Shown: positions 7,620-16,198, counted from the stretch's first letter. The stretch: DNA of 64,000 bases from UBA1431 sp002329665 (GCA_040772545.1 JAXGXY010000007.1:1-64000), one strand, 5' to 3'. Numbers and translations are program-made. Notes: generated by a model from the letters alone, not told the origin.

Positions 7620-8132
7620 ATGGAATTCGAACTGCGGCCGTGGCGCCTTAGCGACGCCGGGAGCGTCGCGCGCTACGCCAACAACAAAAAGATCGCGGAC
7701 AACCTCAGGGACGCGTTCCCGCACCCCTATACCGAAGCACACGCCCGCGCCTTCATCGGCGCCTGCCTCCGGGCCGGCGGGGAGCGAAACTGCTTCAGGG
7801 CCGTATCGGTGGACGGGGAGGCCGTAGGGAGCATCGCCGTAACGCTCAAGGACGACGTGTATCGCAAAAGCGCCGAACTCGGCTATTGGCTCGCCGAGCC
7901 GTACTGGAACAGGGGCATCATGACGGAGGCGGTGACGCGCATCTGCCGCCAAGCTTTCGCGGCGTACGACATCGCGCGCATCTTCGCGGAGCCGTTCGCC
8001 TGCAACGCGGCCTCGCAAAGGGTCCTCGAGCGCGCGGGCTTCACCCTGGAAGGCGTATTGAAAATGAGCGTATATAAAAACGGGCGGATGCTGGATTCCT
8101 GCATCTACGCGCTCCTGAAAGAAGAAATATAA
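7620..8132 (+). CDS. GNAT family N-acetyltransferase (RimJ-like)
   Basis: 170 aa. It matches the RimJ/RimL subgroup: an N-terminal LRPWRLSDAGSVARYANN, the central beta-strand pair AELGYWLAEPYWNRGIMTEAV with the acetyl-CoA-binding turn, and the C-terminal NAASQRVLERAGFTLEGVLK signature. Members acetylate N-terminal or small-molecule amines using acetyl-CoA. ATG 7620 fits the family N-terminus; the frame is open further upstream but that part overlaps the preceding gene. The ribosome site is weak (aaaaggg), consistent with translational coupling to the oxidoreductase 14 bp upstream. The substrate is unknown. Confidence 0.88.
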   Translation: MEFELRPWRLSDAGSVARYANNKKIADNLRDAFPHPYTEAHARAFIGACLRAGGERNCFRAVSVDGEAVGSIAVTLKDDVYRKSAELGYWLAEPYWNRGIMTEAVTRICRQAFAAYDIARIFAEPFACNAASQRVLERAGFTLEGVLKMSVYKNGRMLDSCIYALLKEEI

Positions 8133-8420
8133 GACTTCCTCTCGCCGGGGCGCTTCCACCCCTCTCCCGTATGAGCCCTCCCGTACCGGTGTCTGCTTTA
8201 TGCCCATTGTATTTGCGCGGGAGGGGCAGGGCCGGGCATCACATCAAGCCGTTAAGTCCCCGGAAGATTCGGAAACCGCAATCCCCTACATCCGGAACGC
8301 GCCCCGCGCGGGCAAATTTTAGCGGCCGGGTCCGGCGGGAGGCGGCTTTTTACGGCCGCCATACTTTATAAACCCTGAAGGCCATAGACTATAGAGAGAC
8401 GGTCTTTTGGGGGGATTGCC

Positions 8421-9011
8421 ATGCGGGTCATTAAGGTTTTCAATGCAAAACGAGCGGCCGTTATTGCGTTTTGCGCGGTCTTGTCCGTGTTGGCGTGTTT
8501 AAGGTCCGGAATACTGGTCGGCAGTGAAACCGACGTATCCGGGACGTTTTCGCAGGCATCGGAATATGAGGTAAGGAGCCGGTTGCTGATAGAAGCCGTG
8601 AACAAGGTCGGAGTATGCGAACCCGAACGGGCCGTAAATGTGTGGGCAAACGGTTTGATGCAAAGAAACGCGGCCATGCAGTATTCGGTAATGACCCGTG
8701 CCCTGAAAGCGCAATACGTGAAGGATTTGGAAATCAACGCTCCCAACTGGGTAACCGGCGTCTCGAGTCCCTGGATAAACGGCTATGAGGTTTTGAAGGC
8801 CCAAAAACAAAACGATAACAGCTATCTTTTTGAGCTCCGGATTTCTACCGCTTCGTCGGCGGGCCCGGCGGGGGACTACAACGCGAAGCTGGCCGTTACG
8901 CGCGAAGACGGGTTTTGGCGTATAGCCCGGTTGTCGACGGATGAGGGTTTGTTGCCCTATACAGGATTCAGGGATACAAAGGCAGGAACATCGGCGCTGC
9001 TGGCGGATTGA
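8421..9011 (+). CDS. Membrane-anchored protein of unknown function with NTF2-like features
   Basis: 196 aa. It has one N-terminal hydrophobic segment (about residues 11-32) that may be a signal peptide or membrane anchor. An extracytoplasmic domain follows with AVNVWANGLMQRNAAMQYSV and NWVTGVSSPWINGYEV, and then beta strands ending in GFWRIARL. That pattern (helix with a W...R..A..Y stretch, a GVSSPW turn, then antiparallel strands) resembles small NTF2-like domains found outside the membrane in Bacillota, but no catalytic residues are clear. It is a single gene with ggggggat before the ATG. AT content is higher than in neighbours, so recent acquisition is possible. I cannot assign a function. 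Confidence 0.7.
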   Translation: MRVIKVFNAKRAAVIAFCAVLSVLACLRSGILVGSETDVSGTFSQASEYEVRSRLLIEAVNKVGVCEPERAVNVWANGLMQRNAAMQYSVMTRALKAQYVKDLEINAPNWVTGVSSPWINGYEVLKAQKQNDNSYLFELRISTASSAGPAGDYNAKLAVTREDGFWRIARLSTDEGLLPYTGFRDTKAGTSALLAD

Positions 9012-9169
9012 GGCGAAACAGGACCCGGAGATGCTCCTTAAATCCGCACATCGAAAGATGCCGGAAGCCGGCGGAAGTGTTGGCGGCTGTCTGTTTTGTG
9101 ATTAAGAAATAATTCCGATCCGACCACGCCGCAGAGCAAACAAGCAACGGGACGAAATCGCCGATACGC

Positions 9170-9202
9170 AAAAGCCGGCGCAAACTTACTGTTTGCGCCG
9201 GC
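9170..9202 (-). terminator. Terminator of the NlpC/P60 gene
   Basis: Perfect stem gccggcgcaaac (9174-9185) with gtttgcgccggc (9191-9202), followed on the minus strand by tttt. Confidence 0.8.
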
Positions 9203-9226
9203 GCCGGATGCAATCCCGCTTTGCTA

Positions 9227-10474
9227 TTAGAACACGCGCCTGCCGCACACGAAGTTGCGCCTCCAGTACGGCCCGAACGCTCCGATCACGACCCTGCCCC
9301 TGCTGGATGAAGCGTGGACGAACTGGCCACCGCCAAGGTAGATGCCCGTGTGGCTCACGCGCGAACTCCTGTCCGACTTGAAGAAGATCAGATCGCCCCT
9401 TCTCAGCGCCCCGACGCTGCCGACCCGCTGCCAGGACGATACCTGGCTGAACCCGGCCGCGTTGAACCGGCTCACCCGCACCCCCGAGTGGTTGAGCGAG
9501 TAGTAGACCAGGCCGGAGCAGTCGAACGATCTGGGCCCCGTGGCCCCCCATACGTACCGGTCCCCGAGCTGCCCGAGGGCGACCGATACCAGGCCTTCCG
9601 CGCCCGATCCGCCGCTGTATCCGGAGGACCCGTTCGACGGCGTCGCGGGCTTGGGCTTCGGCGCGGCCTTCGCGTTGGGCGAGAACAGCACGTCCCGCGA
9701 CTGCGTGCCCATCTTCGCGTCCACGAACAGGCCGTTGACCTTCTGGAACGAGCGCACGGCCTTTTCCGTCTCGTCGCCGTATCTCCCGGTGGCCGTGCCT
9801 TTGAAGTAACCGAGTTCCTTGAGCCTTAGCTGCATGTTCTTTACGTCCAGGCCGATGTTCCCCGGATAGATCGTGTACATCTTGGCCTCGTCCGAGTAGA
9901 GGAGCTTGAGCGTCTCCTCCCCCGCGATGCCGTCGACCTGCAGGTCGTGGCACCTCTGGAACAGCTCGACCGAAAACTCCGTGACCGGCCCGTAGAAGTT
10001 GGTCACTTCGTCGTTCTCGAAGTATTCGAGTTCCATGAGCCGCGACTGGAGGCTGGCCACCTGCGGGTTCGTCGCCCCGATTTCGAGGCGGGGACCCGTG
10101 AATATGGACCGCATGAGCTGCGCCTGTTCCAGGCTCTTTACGGGCACGTCCACCGTCACCCCCGGCAGCACTTCGAGCGCCGCGGTGTCGTTTGCATCGT
10201 CCCCTTCGGCGTCGGGGTCTTCCGCCGTGTTCCCGTTGACCTTCACGCCTTTGAGTACCGAAACGTCGTCGATTTTTTCCTGAATCTCCTGGCTGTCGAC
10301 GCCGGGCAGCACCAGCGAGTCTTCAAGGTCGTCGGTGCCCTCGGCAAAGACGGTCCCCGCCGGGAGCAGCAGGGCCGCCGCCAGCACGGCGGCCAGCTTC
10401 CGCTTCACGCCTCTGCCCGTTTGGAGTCCGCAAACGCCTTTTTTTCGCCCGGGGCCTTCATTTATACCAATCAT
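9227..10474 (-). CDS. Secreted NlpC/P60 peptidoglycan hydrolase with two PG-binding domains
   Basis: 415 aa. In order: a basic N-terminus and signal peptide (LAAVLAAALLLPAGTVFAEG, cleaved near residue 45); an acidic linker; two PG_binding_1 repeats at about 135-195 (YGPVTEFSVELFQ) and 210-265 (YGDETEKAVRSFQ); a Pro/Gly/Ser linker; and an NlpC/P60 domain from about 295. Catalytic residues are Cys319 in FDCSGLVYY, His375 in SHTGIYL and His387 in FVHASS. The enzyme should cut stem peptides of the cell wall in growth, separation or spore processes. ATG 10474 has aaagga upstream; a GTG at codon 23 directly before the signal peptide is the alternative start. Confidence 0.92.
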   Translation of the reverse strand: MIGINEGPGRKKGVCGLQTGRGVKRKLAAVLAAALLLPAGTVFAEGTDDLEDSLVLPGVDSQEIQEKIDDVSVLKGVKVNGNTAEDPDAEGDDANDTAALEVLPGVTVDVPVKSLEQAQLMRSIFTGPRLEIGATNPQVASLQSRLMELEYFENDEVTNFYGPVTEFSVELFQRCHDLQVDGIAGEETLKLLYSDEAKMYTIYPGNIGLDVKNMQLRLKELGYFKGTATGRYGDETEKAVRSFQKVNGLFVDAKMGTQSRDVLFSPNAKAAPKPKPATPSNGSSGYSGGSGAEGLVSVALGQLGDRYVWGATGPRSFDCSGLVYYSLNHSGVRVSRFNAAGFSQVSSWQRVGSVGALRRGDLIFFKSDRSSRVSHTGIYLGGGQFVHASSSRGRVVIGAFGPYWRRNFVCGRRVF

Positions 10475-10528
10475 GTTTTCCTTTCTTTGCCATTTGCTCA
10501 GGAAATATTAAGAAAGTATTACAATGGT

Positions 10529-10557
10529 ATTATAACCAAAGCGTAACGGAAACGCAA
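10529..10557 (-). promoter_or_regulatory. Sigma-A-type promoter for the NlpC/P60 gene
   Basis: On the minus strand TTGCGT (10552-10557), a 17-nt spacer and a perfect TATAAT (10529-10534), 55 nt before the start codon. Confidence 0.75.
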
Positions 10558-10710
10558 AGCTTTTTTCCTTAGTTTTACAAAAAATCCTTTTTGTTGGGGG
10601 CTGAATATATAACCGTCGCCGGAACACAGCCAGGGGCCACTCAGACTGTCAAACAGCCTGCCGGCAGGGGGTGCGGGAGACGCAATCCCCCGCTTTTAAC
10701 AACCGCCGAC

Positions 10711-10747
10711 ACAGGGGCCCGGCCGAATCAGTCGGCCGGGCCCCTGT
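10711..10747 (-). terminator. Strong palindrome after the flavodiiron gene, probable terminator
   Basis: acaggggcccggccga pairs almost perfectly with its complement across atca. No T-run follows, so it may terminate weakly or act as an mRNA end stabiliser for the flavodiiron transcript, which ends 13 bp away. Confidence 0.5.
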
Positions 10748-10759
10748 TAATAAGCCCTC

Positions 10760-11950
10760 CTACGCGTTCAAAGCCGCGGCAACGTCCTTTGCAAGTGCGC
10801 GCGCGGCGCCGAGTTCCTCCTCGTTCGGGTTCATCTTGGCCCGGCAGGCGCCCGCGGTCTTCATCCCGAGCTGTTCCATCCGCCCGAGGATGTGTTTCGC
10901 CGCCTCCCCGCTCCAGCCGTAACTCCCGAACGAGGCGCCGACCTTGGAACGGCAGACGATCGCCGAAAGGGCGCCCATCACCTGCCACACCGGTTCGAGC
11001 GCGTCCCGGTTAAGGGTCGGCGAGCCGATGATCACCGCGTCCGCCGCCATGGCCATCGCCGCCGCCTCTAAAGCCGGTATCAGCGAAACGTCCTGCACGC
11101 GCACGTCGACGCCCTCGCTCTCGAGCTCGGCGGCGATCGCCCGGGCAAGCTTGGCCGTGAACCCGTAACACGAAACGTACCCCACGAACGCGCTTTTCCC
11201 CCTGTGCGCGCCGGGCGCGGCCCATTTTTCATACCGCGCCACCGCTCCCAAGGGGTCTTTGTTGAGCACGGGGCCGTGCGACGGGCAGATCACAGAAATG
11301 TCCAGGCCGCGCACTTTTTCGCACGCTTCGAGCACGTGCTTCTTGAACGGGCTCATGATGACGTCGAAATAGTATTTCTGCGTTTCAAGCAGTTCCGAGA
11401 CCGGCATCGCGTCCTCGAAGACGCCGGGCCAGTGGTGGTGGAACCCGAACACGTCCCCCGAGATAAGCGCCCGGCGCTCGGGGATGTAGGTGAACATGGA
11501 GTCCGGCCAGTGCAGGAACGGGGCGGAAACGAACCGCAGCGTGACCCCTCCCAAATCGATGCTGTCGCCGTCGCCGACGACCCTGAGATTGAGCGGCTCG
11601 TTCACGATCTCCCTGATGAGGAGCGACGCCGCCCTGCTGCATACGATGCACGTTTCGGGAGAAAGTTCAAGCAGCTCGCGGACCGCGCCGGTGTGATCCG
11701 GTTCGGTGTGGTTCAGCACGAGGTAATCGATCCTGCTTGGATCGGCCCCCGCGTCGGTGAGCCGTTCCTTCCATTCCCCGAAAAACCCGGCCTTGACCCC
11801 CTCCACGACGGCGCAGGCGCCCCGCCCGCGCACGAAATACGAATTGTACGAAGTCCCGTACTGCGTGGACATGATGACGTCGAACACCCTCAGGTCGGGG
11901 TCCTGCGCGCCTACCCAGTACAGGCCCTCATCGATATTGTATGACTGCAT
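10760..11950 (-). CDS. Flavodiiron protein (FprA/A-type flavoprotein)
   Basis: 396 aa. The N-terminal metallo-beta-lactamase-like domain carries the di-iron ligands HTEPDHTG (near residue 81), FLHWPDSMFTY, SGDVFGFHHH and CPSHGPVL. The C-terminal flavodoxin domain (from about 250, YVSCYGFTAKLA) binds FMN. In anaerobes these proteins reduce O2 to water or NO to N2O, with electrons from rubredoxin. A rubredoxin gene lies 9 bp upstream on the same strand, so the two form one operon from the promoter at 12168-12196. The length and all motifs are those of a complete class A enzyme. This gene is good evidence for an anaerobic host facing oxygen or nitrosative stress. Confidence 0.94.
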   Translation of the reverse strand: MQSYNIDEGLYWVGAQDPDLRVFDVIMSTQYGTSYNSYFVRGRGACAVVEGVKAGFFGEWKERLTDAGADPSRIDYLVLNHTEPDHTGAVRELLELSPETCIVCSRAASLLIREIVNEPLNLRVVGDGDSIDLGGVTLRFVSAPFLHWPDSMFTYIPERRALISGDVFGFHHHWPGVFEDAMPVSELLETQKYYFDVIMSPFKKHVLEACEKVRGLDISVICPSHGPVLNKDPLGAVARYEKWAAPGAHRGKSAFVGYVSCYGFTAKLARAIAAELESEGVDVRVQDVSLIPALEAAAMAMAADAVIIGSPTLNRDALEPVWQVMGALSAIVCRSKVGASFGSYGWSGEAAKHILGRMEQLGMKTAGACRAKMNPNEEELGAARALAKDVAAALNA

Positions 11951-11959
11951 GCGCCCTCC

Positions 11960-12118
11960 TCATTCTTCCTCGAAATCTTCTTTCCCTACGCCGCATACCG
12001 GGCAGACAAAATCATCCGGGAGATCGTCAAACGCCGTTCCGGGAGCGATCTTTTCTTCCGGAAGGCCTTGTGCTTCGTCGTATACCCATCCGCAGACGGT
12101 GCAAACATAACGCTTCAT
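11960..12118 (-). CDS. Rubredoxin
   Basis: 52 aa, the normal length. The two iron-binding knuckles are CTVCG (Cys6, Cys9) and CPVCG (Cys39, Cys42), with the conserved aromatic/acidic core (WVYDEAQG, DDLPDDFVCP). It is a one-electron carrier and most likely the direct donor to the flavodiiron protein encoded immediately downstream. ATG 12118 is preceded by gggaggg; the frame is open upstream but that part has no site and no similarity to rubredoxin. Confidence 0.96.
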   Translation of the reverse strand: MKRYVCTVCGWVYDEAQGLPEEKIAPGTAFDDLPDDFVCPVCGVGKEDFEEE

Positions 12119-12167
12119 CCTGTTTCCCTCCCAAGCATGGTAGTTTTCCTGATACCCTATCCAGTTC

Positions 12168-12196
12168 AGTATACACCAGGCCTGTCCGAAAGGCAA
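12168..12196 (-). promoter_or_regulatory. Promoter of the rubredoxin-flavodiiron operon
   Basis: Minus strand TTGCCT (12191-12196), a 17-nt spacer and TATACT (12168-12173), 50 nt before the rubredoxin ATG. Confidence 0.7.
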
Positions 12197-12327
12197 CGCA
12201 TTTGCGCCGGGGAAAGAGAAACAGCGGTACAAGCCCATAATATTGCTGTAATTCGAAATATTTTCGTGAAATACGGCTTATTCACGCCCCCCTACCGCCT
12301 GGTAATACGTTATCTTTACCGTCCGGC

Positions 12328-12356
12328 TTGATCGCCGGGATGCGGGGGCCTATACT
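12328..12356 (+). promoter_or_regulatory. Promoter of the MBL-DUF3006 pair
   Basis: TTGATC (12328-12333), a 17-nt spacer and TATACT (12351-12356), about 60 nt before the ATG. It is divergent from the rubredoxin promoter. Confidence 0.7.
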
Positions 12357-12416
12357 GTATATGTGGAAATAACGGTATTAAAAAAGAGCCCTTCCGGGCC
12401 GATTGGAGGATCGCTC

Positions 12417-13340
12417 ATGCCTACGGCCAGGATGAAGCTGCTGCTCTGCGCGCTCGCCGCGCTGCTCTTATTATCCGGATGCGCGCCCGCCGGGGCCGTC
12501 CTGGAACCGGCCCTTACGCCGGCCGGCCCGGCCGCGCCGACGCCTTCCGCGACGCCTTCGCCGCCTTCCGCCGCGCCGCACGAGCCGCAGGGCGAACTGG
12601 AAGTCCATTTCATCGACGTCGGCCAGGCCGACTGCATCCTTATAAAGCAGGGGAGCGCCGCGATGCTCATCGACGCGGGCAACAACGCCGACGCATCGGC
12701 CGTCGTCGCGTACCTGCGCGGCGCCGGGATAACCAGGCTTGTTACGGTGATCGGCACGCATCCGCACGAAGACCACATCGGCGGCCTGGACGCCGTCCTT
12801 CTGGCCTTCCCCGCCGGCAGCGTCATCATGCCCAAAGTCGCCCACACCACCAGGACGTTCGAGGACGTGCTCGACGCCATCGAGGCAAAAGGGCTGAGCG
12901 TCACTTCGCCCGTGCCCGGCCGGCGGTTCAGCGTGGGCGACGCGCGGTGCACCGTCCTCGCGCCGCGGTCCGCGGCCTACGGCGACCTCAACGACTATTC
13001 GGTCGTCGTGCGCCTGACGTTCGGGGACACCGCGTTCCTGTTCACCGGCGACGCCGGCGCCGAGTCGGAAAATGAAATGCTCTCAGGCGGCCTGCCGCTC
13101 GGGGCCGACGTGCTCAAAGTCGGGCACCACGGGAGCAGAACGTCGAGCACGGCGGCGTTTCTGCGGGCAGTCTCGCCTTCGGCCGCCGTCATCAGCGCCG
13201 GCACGGACAACGATTACGGCCACCCCGCCCCCGAAACGCTCGCCCGCCTGCGGGACGCGGGCGCGAGGGTATACCGGACCGACCTTTCGGGCACGATCGT
13301 GGCCTACAGCGACGGGCAGACCGTACGCATCCAACCGTGA
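12417..13340 (+). CDS. ComEC-like metallo-beta-lactamase-fold lipoprotein
   Basis: 307 aa. A lipoprotein signal peptide ends in LLLSGC (cysteine near residue 21), then a Pro/Ala/Ser-rich spacer, then a metallo-beta-lactamase domain of the ComEC/Rec2 type: EVHFIDVGQADCILI, the zinc motif HPHEDHIGG, FTGDAGAESE, VGHHGSR and a final SAGTDNDYGHP. In ComEC this domain is thought to degrade the non-transported DNA strand; stand-alone secreted versions are common in clostridia and may be nucleases or phosphodiesterases. ATG 12417 has ggagg 8 nt upstream. A DUF3006 gene follows within 15 bp, a pairing seen in many Bacillota. The substrate is not known. Confidence 0.88.
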   Translation: MPTARMKLLLCALAALLLLSGCAPAGAVLEPALTPAGPAAPTPSATPSPPSAAPHEPQGELEVHFIDVGQADCILIKQGSAAMLIDAGNNADASAVVAYLRGAGITRLVTVIGTHPHEDHIGGLDAVLLAFPAGSVIMPKVAHTTRTFEDVLDAIEAKGLSVTSPVPGRRFSVGDARCTVLAPRSAAYGDLNDYSVVVRLTFGDTAFLFTGDAGAESENEMLSGGLPLGADVLKVGHHGSRTSSTAAFLRAVSPSAAVISAGTDNDYGHPAPETLARLRDAGARVYRTDLSGTIVAYSDGQTVRIQP

Positions 13341-13354
13341 TGGGAGGAAATGAC

Positions 13355-13570
13355 ATGCTTGCAGTCATAGACCGTTTCGAGGGCGGCTTCGCGCTGTGCG
13401 AGTCCCTCGCAGACGGGCAGATGCGGCGCCTCGACCGCTCCGCCCTGCCCCCCGAAGCGAAGGAGGGGGACGTGCTGCGTATCGCCAGGGATTCCGTCAC
13501 CATCGACAGCCGGCTTACCGAAAAACGGAAAGCGGATATGCAAAAAAGGATGGACAGGCTGTGGAAATGA
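13355..13570 (+). CDS. DUF3006 family small protein
   Basis: 71 aa. It matches the short family that accompanies ComEC-like hydrolases: LAVIDRFEGGFALCE, a run of acidic/hydrophobic strands (EGDVLRIARDSVTID), and a basic C-terminal helix (RKADMQKRMDRLW). It probably forms a small beta barrel with a helix. The ATG at 13355 uses gggagg at 13341; an ATG at 13337 overlapping the upstream stop is less likely. Function unknown. Its stop is directly adjacent to the stop of the convergent gene. Confidence 0.82.
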   Translation: MLAVIDRFEGGFALCESLADGQMRRLDRSALPPEAKEGDVLRIARDSVTIDSRLTEKRKADMQKRMDRLWK

Positions 13571-15421
13571 CTACGCGCCCGTCCTGTGCGGGATGGCCTT
13601 TAAAGCGGCGGCGCACAGCGCGGCGCACAGCATGAGCAGCGCGATCCCGTCCCGGCTCTGCCCGGTCATGGGCAGAAGCGAAGGCACGACCGTATAATCG
13701 ACGCGCAGCCGCTCGGTCCCCCCGCCGGTCCTGACTTCATATTCCACCCAGCCGCCGCCGGCGTTGCAGGGGGTGAGCACGAGGCCGCCGTCTTCGGCCT
13801 CGGCCGAAGCGGTAAGGGCGTAATAGCTCCATTCCCCGCCGGGCAGGGAAGCCCTGAGCACATACCGCCCGCCCGCGTATACGATAAGGTTGTCGGGTAT
13901 CCCCGTGATGCTGAGCCCGGCCTGTTTCACGCGCACTTCGACGGTGTAGGCGCGCGTCTTCCCGCTCTCGGCCGTCACGGTGAAGGCCACGGGCGAGGAA
14001 AAGTCGGTCGGCACGCCGCACGCGGGCGAAACAGACGCCCCTTCATGCTCCACCTCGGGAATCAGGCGGGTGACGTCGGTCCCTTCCGGCACCTCCACGA
14101 AAACGGCCTGTCCCCGTATGTCCGCCTTCGCGTCCCTTATCCCCCTGAACGAAAACCCTGTCAACGCGCATTTATCGCTCACCGCGTTGACGATAACGCT
14201 CAGTACGGCGTATGCCTTGCCGCGGTCTTCCCTCAGCGTGACGCGCGCCTTCCCTCCCGCCTCTCCGGTGAAAGCCGCCGTATACCCGCCCGCCACGGGC
14301 CTTGCCAGTCCGCCGTCTTCGAGCGCGAGCGCTTCGCCCTCCGTTTCTATAACGAAGGGCGCGTTTTCGGATTCGGACCCGACGAAGAGTTCCCCGCGTT
14401 GTCCTATGTTCATGCCCGCGCCCAGGGGGCGCCCCTCTATCGTCAGCGCCAGGCTGCTCACGCCGTATCCGTGGGCGAGCGCCACGTCCTCGCCGTAATC
14501 GTAGGTATCGCCGCGCGCGTTGTTGTCGAACGTGTTCGCGTCGAGATACAAAACGCCCGAGAGCACCAGCAAGGCCGGCCCCTTCCCGTCGGACGCGTTG
14601 CGTGTAAAGGCCGAACCGGTCACGTACGTGTGCTGGGCGTGGGCGGCTATGGCCCCGCCTCCGCCCGCCGCGCTATTGAGCGTGAACGAGCAGGCGTCGA
14701 AGTTAAGCGGAATCAAGCCGCCCAGGACGTAGACGGCCCCGCCGCCCCCGGCCGCCTCGTTTTTTTCGAACGCGCAGCCGGCAAACGCCACTTCGTTGTC
14801 CGCATACGAATCGCGGATCGTCGCGTACACCGCGCCGCCGTACCGCCCCGCGCGGTTTTCAAGGAAATCGCTGTCCCGGATAGCGGCGTTTGCGCCGTCG
14901 TTCATCACCGCCCCGCCGAATCCGCTCACGCCGCCTGATGTACGGGCCGTGTTGCGCACGAAAGCGCAGTTTGATACCTCCAGCGTCCCCCTGTACTGGT
15001 AGAGGGCGCCGCCCGAATTGTCGGCGAAGTTGTCTGAAAAGACGCAGCGGTCGAGTTTGAGGGCGGCGCCATGGGCAAAGACCGCCCCGCCTGCCGCCGC
15101 ATCGCCTTCGGTATGGTTAAAGCCCGAAAACGTCGTGTCTTCGATCGTGACGGCCGCATTCTTCACGACCAGCGCGCGGCCGCCGTATCCGCTTTTCGGG
15201 CGCAGGGCATGGCCTTTGCCCGAGATCGTGAGGTCCTTATACACCTCTATCTCGCCGTCCGCTTCGAGGTCCCCCGCAATCACGATACGGTCGCCGGGGG
15301 ACGCGGAATCGACGGCCAGCTTCAGCGCCGCCCAGTCGGAAACCACCCGCGGCGCGGCGCGCGCGGTGCTTGGAAGCATGAAAAGGAAAATCAAAGCAAG
15401 GCCGATGGCCGCCTTCTTCAT
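13571..15421 (-). CDS. LPxTG-anchored right-handed beta-helix surface protein
   Basis: 616 aa. It begins with a signal peptide (KKAAIGLALIFLFMLPSTARA). Residues about 25-330 form a parallel beta-helix with repeated GGAV/NNA-type rungs (AAGGAVFAHGA, SGGALYQYRG, YGGAVYATIRD, GGGAVYVLGG, GGGAIAAHA) like polymorphic outer-surface or pectate-lyase-like proteins. A DUF5018-like beta domain follows (CALTGFSFRGI, FTVTAESGKTRAYTVEVRV). The C-terminus has LPMTG, a hydrophobic span and a short basic tail, so a sortase should link it to the wall. ATG 15421 follows gtgaggg. It is probably an adhesin or a scaffold; no catalytic residues are evident. No sortase gene lies in the window. Confidence 0.85.
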   Translation of the reverse strand: MKKAAIGLALIFLFMLPSTARAAPRVVSDWAALKLAVDSASPGDRIVIAGDLEADGEIEVYKDLTISGKGHALRPKSGYGGRALVVKNAAVTIEDTTFSGFNHTEGDAAAGGAVFAHGAALKLDRCVFSDNFADNSGGALYQYRGTLEVSNCAFVRNTARTSGGVSGFGGAVMNDGANAAIRDSDFLENRAGRYGGAVYATIRDSYADNEVAFAGCAFEKNEAAGGGGAVYVLGGLIPLNFDACSFTLNSAAGGGGAIAAHAQHTYVTGSAFTRNASDGKGPALLVLSGVLYLDANTFDNNARGDTYDYGEDVALAHGYGVSSLALTIEGRPLGAGMNIGQRGELFVGSESENAPFVIETEGEALALEDGGLARPVAGGYTAAFTGEAGGKARVTLREDRGKAYAVLSVIVNAVSDKCALTGFSFRGIRDAKADIRGQAVFVEVPEGTDVTRLIPEVEHEGASVSPACGVPTDFSSPVAFTVTAESGKTRAYTVEVRVKQAGLSITGIPDNLIVYAGGRYVLRASLPGGEWSYYALTASAEAEDGGLVLTPCNAGGGWVEYEVRTGGGTERLRVDYTVVPSLLPMTGQSRDGIALLMLCAALCAAALKAIPHRTGA

Positions 15422-15648
15422 GAGGCCCTCACCCATCCGTACCGGTATTTGTCCGACCGTTATTGCTAGAGAGCGAAAAATGTAGGAATGTGCCGTGATG
15501 TATAGAATCATTGTAATCCATTTTCTTTTGTGCGTCAACAGGAATCCGGCAAAGAAAGGGGGCGGTTTGTCTTAAGACGGGATCGGACCGTATCCCGGCA
15601 GGCCGCGGTATGGTATAATGCTGAACAAAGCACGAGGAGGTGTCCCCT

Positions 15649-15822
15649 TTGAAAAAGAAAATCGAATTCGAATTCCTGCTCTGCGGCGGGATCGTCTCCT
15701 TCGTATGCCCCGAATGCGGGAAGAACATCAAGGCCACCACCGACGTGGTCCTGGCAAAGGACCCCCGGTTCAGGTGCCCGCACTGCGACAGCGAACTCGA
15801 CATCGACGAAGAAGCGTTCTGA
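15649..15822 (+). CDS. Small zinc-ribbon protein
   Basis: 57 aa. Two CxxC pairs (CPEC and CPHC) 23 residues apart form a zinc ribbon, followed by an acidic tail (SELDIDEEAF). TTG 15649 is chosen because aggagg is 8 nt upstream; a GTG at 15640 overlaps that site. A TATAAT at 15614-15619 may be its promoter, though the -35 is weak. Similar tiny zinc ribbons occur as stand-alone proteins or as parts of transcription and translation factors. The function here is unknown. Confidence 0.7.
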   Translation: MKKKIEFEFLLCGGIVSFVCPECGKNIKATTDVVLAKDPRFRCPHCDSELDIDEEAF

Positions 15823-15916
15823 AGCCGGCCCGGGTTTGCCGCAGGTTGCGCGGTAAGGGCGCGGCGTACATACCCGCCCCACGGCCGGTGCATACTACGG
15901 CCATGGAGGTGAGATC

Positions 15917-16063
15917 ATGGCAAGGAAAAGGAAAAAAGCGAAACGGCCGGCGGAAGAATACCCCCGCGCCGATAAGACCCCCGAGCCTTCGGACATCGTC
16001 GACAGGTCTATGGGCGGGCAGTCCGGCAAGGCGTTTAAGGGCTGGCACCCCGACGACGTGTGA
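15917..16063 (+). CDS. Very small basic protein, function unknown
   Basis: 48 aa, starting MARKRKKAKRPAEEYPRADK and ending in GKAFKGWHPDDV. The ATG is preceded by ggaggtgag with good spacing, which is the main evidence that it is translated. It has a strongly basic N-terminus, an acidic/proline middle, and no hydrophobic segment. It lies 94 bp after the zinc-ribbon gene on the same strand. A small inverted repeat (cgcccat...atgggcg) follows at about 16070-16088 without a T-run. No family is recognised. Confidence 0.5.
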   Translation: MARKRKKAKRPAEEYPRADKTPEPSDIVDRSMGGQSGKAFKGWHPDDV

Positions 16064-16169
16064 ACGCCCCGCCCATAAACCATGGGCGGGCGTCTGCGTC
16101 CGCCAAACAGAGGGGACGCTCATATCCCGGCGGCGCCCAAAATTTTTTCTTTAAAACCATTTTTCTTCA

Positions 16170-16198
16170 TTGACTTCGCCCCGCTATTCTGATATGCT
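16170..16198 (+). promoter_or_regulatory. Promoter of the ilv-leu operon
   Basis: TTGACT (16170-16175), a 17-nt spacer and TATGCT (16193-16198), directly upstream of the T-box leader. Confidence 0.8.

Noticed and set aside
8171..8371. A 66-residue open frame after the acetyltransferase gene
   Set aside because: No ribosome site, biased composition, and no recognisable motif.
10560..10700. c-di-AMP (ydaO) riboswitch upstream of the NlpC/P60 gene
   Set aside because: Such genes often have one, but the conserved core is not found in either strand of this gap.
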